This document shows positions 56,297-64,000 of a stretch of DNA of 64,000 bases, piece by piece. The position numbers and the translations under genes were made by a program. A model generated the notes under the pieces. The model did no database searches. It had not been told where the DNA came from and worked only from the letters and a program-made list of their open reading frames with translations. The DNA comes from Austropuccinia psidii (taxonomy: Eukaryota; Basidiomycota; Pucciniomycetes; Pucciniales; Sphaerophragmiaceae): contig JALGQZ010000013.1 of assembly GCA_023105745.1 (NCBI GenBank), positions 6,126,105-6,190,104 of the forward strand, written 5' to 3'. The stretch's first letter is position 1. Each line of letters starts with the position of its first letter.

Positions 56297-57702
56297 GATT
56301 CAGAAAATATTGATGATTTATCATCTGAATGCTCCTCATTTACATCATCTTTTTCAACATCAGGTTCTTTCTCAATGTAAATTTTATTGATTTTTCCTCT
56401 TTTTGAAAATGTATTAGCTAAATTTTTGGTATGTTGGCAGATATGCCACTTTCTCATTTTATATGCAGATTTATATTTCATCTTATTAGAATTTCCTTTG
56501 GGGTGTTTTTCCACAGAATCTTTTCAAGGTGTATTAAGACTTGTCTTGAGATACATCCTACTAGAACCAATTTTAGCTCTTATGGATACTTATTTCAATT
56601 TATTTAGAATATCTTTTGCTTATGATTTTTAAATAGTCCTGCTTTTGATAGCATGCTCCAAGTCATCTCCACATTGTCTCAGAATTTTTCTGTGGATCAC
56701 AAATTGTGATATGTAAGGATATAATGCTGTGAGCCTGTCTTTTTGTTTGCAAAACCATGGTAAAGCTCTGTCTTGGTCAGCATTAAATTTAGCAGATTCA
56801 AAGGCTTTTTTCACTTTGAACTTCCAAGTATTATTTACCCACTTATTAATGATTTGGTGTTTCCACCAAGTCCAACTTTGGTGTTCATGTGCATGTCTTA
56901 ACTTGATATACCATCTGTGAGCTGATTTGGTAAACAAGGTGTTAAATATTTCTGTTACCAATCTGTCTGGTAGTTCAAAGTCTTCTTTGATAATGTCAAT
57001 ACCTCTTATCAATTCCATATATTCATATTCTTCTTCACCACTGAATTGATTCCACTCTTTAAGTTTTGGTACTTCGTTAAACATTTCTTGGCCCATTGAT
57101 GGTTCCATGTTATGGAAAGAAGTATAAAATTTAATCTTCATTTGAGAATTTTCTACATTCAATACTTGTGGGTTAGAGTTTCTTATACCCCACCTTGATT
57201 CAGAGTAGAAGATATTCTTGGTAGCATGTGCAGTGATTTTTCAATCTCATCTATCTTACTGGTATTACACCTTGTGGATTTTTTGACTTCATGTTGAAAA
57301 CCTTGTATTAAATTTATTAACTTAATTTTATATATGTCTTCTTTAATTGTCATTTCCTGCAATAATTCTTTTGGTCTAGTATTATCAGAAATAATTTGAT
57401 TCAATTTCATTGCTAATTTATATACTTCTTCTTGTGAGGTATCAAAACACTTTTTCAAAGAAATGGTAATATGTCTTTACTTCAGTAAAGTAATTTATTA
57501 TATCATCAAGTACCTTCTCATTCTCTGCTTTGTTAATACTTATGCCTTGCTTCATTCTTGTTTCAATTATGTCATCAATACTGAATTTAGAATATTTATC
57601 TGTTAATTCCTTTATATTGACAGATTGTTCACTTATCTTATTTGAAAATGAATTGTCATTATTTGATGTTTTAATTGTTCTAAAAGCTTTTTCAAAACAC
57701 AT
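56293..57702 (-). pseudogene. gag: R3b Gag main part, broken
   Basis: Four pieces: 57442-57702 and 57183-57458 (helical, coiled-coil-like: LTDKYSKFSIDDIIETRMKQ), 56629-57162 (capsid-like core, VPKLKEWNQFSGEEEYEYMELI, SWTWWKHQIINKWVNN) and 56293-56514. The last has the knuckle WHICQHTKNLANTF, in which three of four ligands are lost. The residue after the second Cys is Gln (CAA), exactly where R2 has TAA. Confidence 0.85.
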
Positions 57703-57837
57703 AAGTGTTCCATTTATTTCACTTTAACTTAAATTATTTGTGTTCAGATTGTTACAAATAGTTGAATTTTTGTCAGAAATATATTTTTAGATCATTTATA
57801 GCTATATACAAGGCTGGAATTCCATCCAAAATCTCTG

Positions 57838-58474
57838 AGATCACTTCTTATATTTTAATCTGGCTTCCTCCCTTTTGTGCATTTCCATAATGGCTCTGGC
57901 CATCTGAGAAATATTTTCCATGGCATAATGTTGGATATTTGTGATTCTGTAGCCTTGGTTGTATGGTTTTGTGGCGGGTTCTTTGCCCTTGCCCTTGTTA
58001 TGAGCTTGTTGCTGCTTTCTCACATTGTAATTTCTTCTCCTGGCCACCAGCACTTGTTTTAACACCTTTTTGGGCAGTGGAGGGTTGTTCTTCCTCCATT
58101 ATTCTGCTATAAGCATAATTTTCTTCTTTTCCATCAATGGATGCCATCCATTCAGTACCTTGCAAGTCTTGGGACTGCCCAGAAACTTTCTCACAGTCAG
58201 GTAAGAGTTCATGCAGTTTCTCCACAGGTCTTCTAGGATTTGATACTCTTTGGGCTGAAGTGCATTGTTGTATGCCTTCTGGCTGGATTTTCATATGTCC
58301 ACTGAGGCTTCCTGTGGTGGTGTAAGCTTCATATTGGCATAATTTGTCAGTTTGGGATTCATTTACTGACCCTTGTCCTTCTGAAACTGATTGGCTTCCT
58401 CCATAATCATGTCTATACCCTTTTGGGGAGCTGCTAGAGGGGTTATAGCTTGCTCTAGATCTTGTTGAAGGCAT
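57838..58474 (-). pseudogene. R3b Gag N-terminal region, two overlapping frames
   Basis: Frame A (57998-58474, MPSTRSRASYNPSSSS.., 158 codons) is open. Frame B shows PLAAPQKGIDMIMEEANQ, then ASVDI, stop, KSSQKAYNNALQPKEYQILEDLWRNCMNSYLTVRKFL, NGWHPLMEKKK, and the open tail 57838-58065 ending EEARLKYKK-TGA. Frame B has three stops in all here. Its stop coincides with the position of the R2 TGA; the overlapping start is GTG instead of ATG. Confidence 0.65.
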
Positions 58475-58722
58475 AATTATGAGTAAAAATCTTGAAAATA
58501 CTATTTTTACATCAAAAACTTACTATTGGCCAAATTCTTTTCTTTTTGGAGTGTATTACTAATATGAAAATAGATCAATTCAAAGGAAATTGGCGCTGCT
58601 TAATTATTCTGGGTTAGAATAACAGTGCTATTACTTTAATAATTAACAGTACTTGAAGGAATGATGCTAGTGGCCGTTGATGCTTTCTCAATTTTATTCT
58701 TGTCTTATCACATTGTCAGACA
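58461..58722 (-). other. R3b leader exon and intron
   Basis: The exon 58524-58722 (acceptor TTATTTTAG, then TGTCTGACAATG; donor ATA/GTAAGT) and the 63-nt intron 58461-58523 match R2 position by position. The exon has stops in frame. The splice sites are better kept than the coding frame. Confidence 0.6.
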
Positions 58723-58918
58723 CTAAAATAAGTGAAAAATGTTTCTTAAAACAGAAATGAAAGATGGAGACTCATTTATATGAAAAAAAATATTTTTAAT
58801 TGTTTTTTTGAGTTATAAGTATCTTTTATGGACTTTTGAATTTTTTAATATAAGAAAAAGAAATAAAAAGGGGTAAAGAAATATGTCAAATGTAAAATAT
58901 CATGGCTGGGTCCCCAAA

Positions 58919-60724
58919 TTTAAGGTTTTTATATAAAATGTTGATTAAAAATCAACTACTTTTCCTATCCTCAAGCTTTGTAAAAGGTAAAACTTAATTT
59001 AAAATAGTGAATTTTAATATTTTTAAAAGAAAAAATGCATAATTTGTTGTTTCTCGCTCTTTTAGTATAAAGAAATAATATCATAAGTATTTATTCCTTT
59101 ACCAAAAACAAAAATTTATCCAAAAATCCTCTAAAAGACATTTTTGAGGCTACAAAAGAAATTTTTTTAATAGCAATTTCAATTGAAATTAATTGGGCAA
59201 AGAACTAAAAGCAATTAATATAAGAACAGATTATTCAAAAAAATATTGAAGAGAAATCACATCCAAAAGTGACCAGAGTGAATTCGGAAACAAAGTGACA
59301 AAGCTAACAGTGATGAAAGATGCTTTAATTCAGTTTTAGGATGGTTCAAGGGTAAAAATGATTACAAGAGTTACAAACAATAATTATGATGAGCTCTTTC
59401 AAATGGCTAGAAATTCTTAATATTCTTAAAAGAAGGTTTTTTGAATCTTTTATTGATTGGTTTAACAGTGTTACAACTAATTATAAAAGGAAGAGATTAT
59501 AACATGAAGAGAAAAGGGGTGCAAAGAAGACATTCTTTTATAACCACCAATTTTCTTACTCCAAAAGTGAAATTTACTCCAATTGGTCATGAGAAACACT
59601 CTTACCACATAAAAGCCAATTATGGCATCAGTGAACCCTGGTTTAGACCAAAAAGGGCTGGTTTTAGCCATTTGAGTCCTTTCAATCAGGAATTTCTATA
59701 GTCATAGCTGGTTTCAACCCTTCAAAACATGTAATAATGTGTGTAAGAGACCTCAAACCCAGTTAAAACTGTTTTTATTAAGATTTTTTTAACTTAAGAG
59801 TAGCTTTACCCTCTTAGAAACAGTTAAAACTGCCCTGGTTTGTATCAAAACCTCATCATCAATTGAGTCACAGACCCTAAGACTCAATTCAAGGCCAAAA
59901 TTAATAAGCTTTTACATAAATTTTGACATCCCACACCTGTCAGCAAGGAATTTGGGGAGTCTGGCACACTTAGAGCCAATATTCCTTTTCCCCCAAAAGA
60001 TTAATCTTTTCAACTTATTTTTTCTTTAATTATTCATCATGTACTATACTCAGATTTTAAATATGTAAATAAATTGAAAATTTACAGTACACAACTTTAA
60101 TTATTGATTCCACATATGTAAATCCAAGCTCACTTATGTAATACAGGCACACATTTTGACATGCCAATTGAAAATACTTCAATTCCTCATAGCTTCTAAT
60201 CTAAACACCACACCTCAATTTTAACACATAAATTTATTGTTAACACCACATTTAGCATGAATTAAATTAAGGCTTGCATGATTTGCATATTTTCACACAG
60301 AAAATACTAAAAACTTAATTTAAGCTTATTTAGAGTTGAGCTACAGAATTTTCACTCAGAGGTGACTCTACCTGATTTTTTATGAGGAATTCAATGGTTA
60401 AATAATTTTCATAAGTTTCTTAATTGGAAAAAAATTTGTAATAATTTTCATTAGCCTTTCTCCAAAAATATTTTAATTTTAATATTTTTGGCAAAAATTT
60501 ATTTTTACTTATTTTTTTCAAGTAAAAGTGTATTTTCACATTTTTGTATTTTGATGTAATGTTAATTTCAATTTATAATTCAAACTTTAATGTTGTATAT
60601 AGATTTTATATTGATATTTCAATTTCTGTTTGTATAATAAAAATAAATTTATTTATTTATCAATATAAGTTAATTTGGTTATTTGTGGTCTTTTGGGTAT
60701 ATGATAATACCTCTAAGGCTCACA
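58919..60724 (-). repeat. LTR C, 5' LTR of R3b
   Basis: Plus-strand start TTTAAGGTTTTTATATAAAATG (TG mutated to TT), end CTAAGGCTCACA. It is the most diverged of the three R3 LTRs by eye. Internal side followed by the PBS-like TGGGGACCCAGCC on the coding strand. Confidence 0.8.
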
Positions 60725-60749
60725 TATTTGCATTCATTAATAAATTTTG

Positions 60750-60885
60750 GGTGTTGGTGAAAACACGTCAGCAAATTGGTAAAAACACGTAAGAGCTTAC
60801 ATGTTTTTACTAAAACCTTACGTGTTTTGGCCATAATTTGGTAAAAACACGTACGTTTTTAGTAAAAACACGTAAGGGGTGCCCT
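60750..60885 (+). repeat. M2 left terminal inverted repeat with iterated motif
   Basis: Contains six copies of AAAACACGT(A/C)-type sequence in about 130 bases: four forward (about 60760, 60781, 60842, 60863) and two inverted (about 60797, 60817), so parts can fold back. M1 ends have the corresponding ACATGT forms. Probably transposase binding sites. Confidence 0.7.
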
Positions 60886-61369
60886 GGGCCCATTTCTAAT
60901 TAAAAATGAAACACCATTGGGCCTGTATTGGGCCAAAACATGCCCAAAAGAGGTTTTTTCCCCACAAAACCTCTCTAACTCCAAATTGTTTCAGATTCTT
61001 TTTTGCCCAGCCCCCCCCAAAAAAACAAACAAGCCCAAACACCCCAATAATCCACATTATCCCCACCCCAAACCATTGTTTTTTTTTTTGGAAAAACAGC
61101 ATTACCAAAGCCATTTTGCAAAGCTTTTCACACTTTTTTTTCTTCTTTTCCCCCAAAGACTGCATTTTCCACCACAACAGCCTGCTTTCAAGCCTCTCAA
61201 TTTTCAATTTTTTACTCTCCCTCATCTATTAATCCCACATTTAAACCACTTCTGTTCATTTTTCACACCTTTTTTCACCTCTTTTTCACATTTCGAAAGG
61301 TTCTTACCCCATTCCAAATCCCCCAATCCCCCCTTTTTTTTACTTTTATACATAATTTTCATTAAAAAA

Positions 61370-64000
61370 ATGCTTCAACCCCCCACTGAAGGTGAATTTC
61401 AGACCCTTGAGCTTCTTTGGAAACATGTGCATAATGTTGCCAGGGTTCAGGGGTATGCTGTGTCCACCTTGAGGTCCAATTTGACCCACAACCAAATTGA
61501 AATATGTTGTGACAGGTCTGGCACCCCGAATCCCAACAAAAGCCCCTCCAAAACAGTCACCTCAAGAGAGCTTGACTGTTCTTTTAGACTTTATGCCAGG
61601 AAATATGCCAAGAGTACCACTTGGACTCTTAAAGTCAAAAATCCTGAACATAGCCATGATGCCACTGAAAATATCATGGCACATCCTGCTTTCAGGAAAT
61701 TCAATGAGCAAGAAACATCCCAAATTTCTCAAATGTCTGAATCACTGCTCATGCCAAGGCAAATTCAGGCTCAATTATGCAGCCAGAGGGAGTCTGAAAG
61801 GCCTGTAATCCTTCAATACATTTATAACCAAGTCAAGAAAATCAAGAAAGACAAACTGCAAGGCAGAAGGCCCATTGATGCTCTTATTGACACTCTCAAA
61901 GAAGAAAATTTTGTTTGGTCCTCTGCAAGGGATTCTGAGGGACACATTACCTCCTTGTTTTTTACTCACCCCCTGGCCATAAAACGTCTTCATGGCTTTC
62001 CTCATGTCATTCTTATGGATTGTACTTATAAAACCAATAAGTACAGAATGCCCCTTTTTCATATTGCTGGATTCAGCTCAACAAATAACACCTTTTCTGG
62101 GGCTTTTTGTTTGATGAAGAATGAAAATGAAACTTCATATACTTGGGAATTAAATCAATACATTGAAAAGGTCCTCAACAACACCAATCTTGTTCCCCCT
62201 CCAGTTATTGTTATTGAAAGGGATCTGGCCTTGAAAAACTCTATTAAGAAGCTCTTCCCAGACTCCAAAGTCATGCTATGCATTTGGCACATCAACAAGG
62301 ATGTATCTGCTCATTGCATTAAGAAAATTGGTCATGGAACTGATTTTGAAAATTTTATGGGCCTTTGGAATCAAGTAATATACTTCTTCACTTTATTTCA
62401 TTTCATTTCACTTTTTTTCTTATTATTGTCTTTATTAATGACTTTGGGATTCTTTTCTCAGCTTATGTATTCCCCCACTGAAAAGTCTTTCAAAGACAAC
62501 TGGAAGAAGCTTCAAAAGCAAGTTAAAAATGCTGAGGTCTTGCAGTATTTGGAAAATACCTGGCTTCCTCTAAAGGAGTATTATGTGACAGCATGGACCA
62601 ACCACCATTGCCACCTGGGTGTGGGATCCACCTCCAGAGTTGAAGGTGCCCATGCCATGGTTAAACGTTGGCTCCAAAGGTCCACTGGTACTCTCCTGGA
62701 GGTAGTCAGGGCACTCCACATGGCATTCAGAAAACAATTTATTGAAATTATCAACAGAATCTCCAAAGAAATGATTGTCCATGTCAAGAATTTTCCTCCA
62801 CACATCTGTGCCCTCAATGGCAAGGTGTCTCATTATGCTCTTCAGATTGCCTTTGAAAATTTCAAAACAAAATTTCCTCCAAATGAAAAATGCACCAACA
62901 AATACAAAAATTATAAGGGCATTCCTTGCAAGCATAAGACCCAAAAGGCATTTGCCAAGCGCCAAAGGCTTGAATTATCAGACTTCCATCCTCAATGGCA
63001 TTTGAATTTGCCTGTGAGGGTTTTTTAATTTCTTATTATTATTTTTTTTCTTATTAACTGATTTTATTTGTCATATTCTTCTCAGGCTGGTTTTCAAGGT
63101 GATGATCAAAGTGTTGAAAAAGAAAGAAAGAATGAAGCCAAGAAAATATTTGAAGACATTGGGGAAGACCTGTTTCAAAGACCGATGGCAGAAATCACTC
63201 CAATACTCCAACATTTTCAAGATGTTTTGACTGGAAAAGTCCCATTTGATCAAATTCCCAAGAGTCAAGAGGATGATCAATATTATGAAGACCCTCTAGA
63301 ATGCAAGAATATCCGTGGAAGACCCCAAGGAGCCAAGAATAAAAACAAAAGAGAACCTTCAAGATTTGAAATTATTGAAAGTCAATCCAAGAGAAGAGGA
63401 AGACCCCCATCAAAAGTGACCAGCACAACAACTTCAAGATCCCAGTCAAATGTCCCCTCTCCAATTATGGAAGTGGACTCATCTGAAGATTCTGAAGATT
63501 CTGAGGACTCATTATCTAAATCCATCAGTTCATCAGATTCACTACCCTCAGCAACTGAATTAAATAAATCAGAAGTAACCCTTAGAAGGTCCAGAAGATT
63601 GGCAATTGGAAGCAAAACATCACAAAGAAAATCACACAAGCCTGCCACCAGTTTGAATATCTATGATGCAATTGACTTGACCTGTGAGCATTGTCAAAGC
63701 AATTATCACACAAGTGATGAATGCTCCAAGCTGTTTGTGAGTTTGTGATTCTTTTTAATGTAATTTTATGTTGTTTATTTTGATATTTATTCATTTTTTG
63801 AACTTATTTTATCAGATAACTGGCTCAGAAGACTTGCCCAAGTTTCTATTGAAATACACCTTCAAGGCCATCAATGTCCAGGGTGATGGAAACTGTGGCT
63901 ACAGAACAGTATACCACTTCATTTACAAGACTCAAGATCAATGGGCTGATGTCAGAGGTGACTTGTCTGAAGAAATTCACCAAAATCAAGACCTTTATGA
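61370..64000 (+). CDS. M2 spliced MULE transposase-OTU protein (3' partial)
   Basis: Exons 61370-62374, 62462-63013, 63086-63736 and 63816-64000 (on). All introns are phase 0 with GT..AG (87, 72 and 79 nt), giving at least 797 residues. Start: ATG 61370 (MLQPPTEGEFQTLELLW), matching M1 at 25996. The longer frame back to 60917 is a C/T-rich artefact. FAR1/WRKY-GCM1-like finger: C46/C47, C70, H94-x-H96. MULE transposase: D217 (MDCTYK), D285 (IERDLALKN), CIWH, E396 (RVEGAHAMVK). Then AT-hook cores RGRP at about 596 and 623, a Ser/Asp-rich stretch, and a CCHC knuckle C719-C722-H727-C732. The OTU start GDGNCGYR has catalytic Cys about 763. Role: cut-and-paste transposition; the OTU domain may deubiquitinate. 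Confidence 0.8.
62375..62461 (+). other. In-frame intron in the M2 transposase
   Basis: GTAATA..TTTTCTCAG, 87 nt, a multiple of three with no stop, so unspliced translation shows a false 29-residue hydrophobic segment (VIYFFTLFHFISLFF..). M1 has the homologous T-rich segment ending CCTTAG. The flanking protein joins smoothly across it (MGLWNQ / LMYSPTEKS). Confidence 0.75.

Larger units (their letters stand above)
54030..60724 (-). mobile_element. R3b: 5' half of an R2-family chromovirus
   Basis: In sense orientation: LTR C (58919-60724), PBS-like site (58904-58916), leader exon and intron, Gag, protease, RT, then RNase H. It breaks at R2 Pol residue about 724, directly against LTR B. Integrase and chromodomain are missing. 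Many stops. Confidence 0.75.
60750..64000 (+). mobile_element. M2: MULE with transposase and OTU domain (5' part)
   Basis: Starts GGTGTTGGTGAAAACACGTC, 26 bases beyond LTR C. The right end is outside the window, so the TSD cannot be checked (left flank TAAATTTTG). It carries one apparently intact spliced gene. The same family as M1 but much better preserved. Confidence 0.85.

Noticed and set aside
60725..60729. TATTT after LTR C as a TSD partner for LTR A or B
   Set aside because: LTR A is preceded by GGTCT and LTR B by GTGGT. TATTT is common in this AT-rich DNA.
60917..61369. N-terminal extension of the M2 transposase frame (about 150 codons before ATG 61370)
   Set aside because: C/T-rich low-complexity DNA giving Pro/Phe/His runs. 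M1 starts at the equivalent of 61370 and its upstream region is not conserved as protein.

Overview
The window is a block of nested and adjacent transposable elements in a strongly AT-rich eukaryotic (fungal) genome. I see no ordinary host gene, rRNA, tRNA or CRISPR array. The short GT..AG introns, the chromoviruses with C-terminal chromodomains, the MULE-OTU elements and the general look of the proteins point to a rust fungus (Pucciniales). From memory, unverified, the Gag/Pol proteins and a Cys-rich antisense protein resemble very abundant families of Austropuccinia psidii (myrtle rust).

Layout. 1-2031: AT-rich flank and an LTR-like repeat (X1). 2331-10198: R1, an old minus-strand Ty3/gypsy chromovirus, full length but full of stops. 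10507-12706: a solo LTR (S1) with TATTT target-site duplication (TSD). 13458-23536: R2, a young and almost intact plus-strand chromovirus with about 99% identical 1.83 kb LTRs, TSD AAAAG, PBS-like site, polypurine tract, Gag and full-length Pol. 23537-25489: a GC-richer unique-looking segment, then degenerate repeats. 25498-29186: M1, a decayed Mutator-like element (MULE) with TGAAAAAA TSD, lying upstream of the TATA box of a second X repeat (29187-30213). 31097-41030: R4, a decayed plus-strand chromovirus of a different family that carries an extra antisense ORF with zinc-cluster cysteine spacing. 41031-48605: an AT-rich desert containing one decayed PIF/Harbinger-like transposase. 48606-60724: a rearranged minus-strand composite of R2-family elements with three LTRs and two complementary, partly overlapping half-elements (R3a, R3b). 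60750-64000: M2, the 5' part of a well-preserved MULE that runs off the window.

How the genes work together. In R1, R2 and R3b a short conserved intron joins a leader exon to a reading frame that overlaps the apparent N-terminus of Gag in a different frame. The real N-terminal structural protein may therefore be hidden in that second frame, ending at the overlapping stop/start ATGA in R2. Downstream, Gag and Pol share one frame and are divided in R2 by a single UAA inside the zinc knuckle. Pol then runs protease, RT, RNase H, integrase, chromodomain. In M2 one spliced gene appears to encode a FAR1-like zinc finger, a MULE DDE transposase, two AT-hooks, a CCHC knuckle and an OTU cysteine-protease domain.

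Limits: all alignments were made by eye. LTR ends of R1 and the start of the X repeats are approximate.
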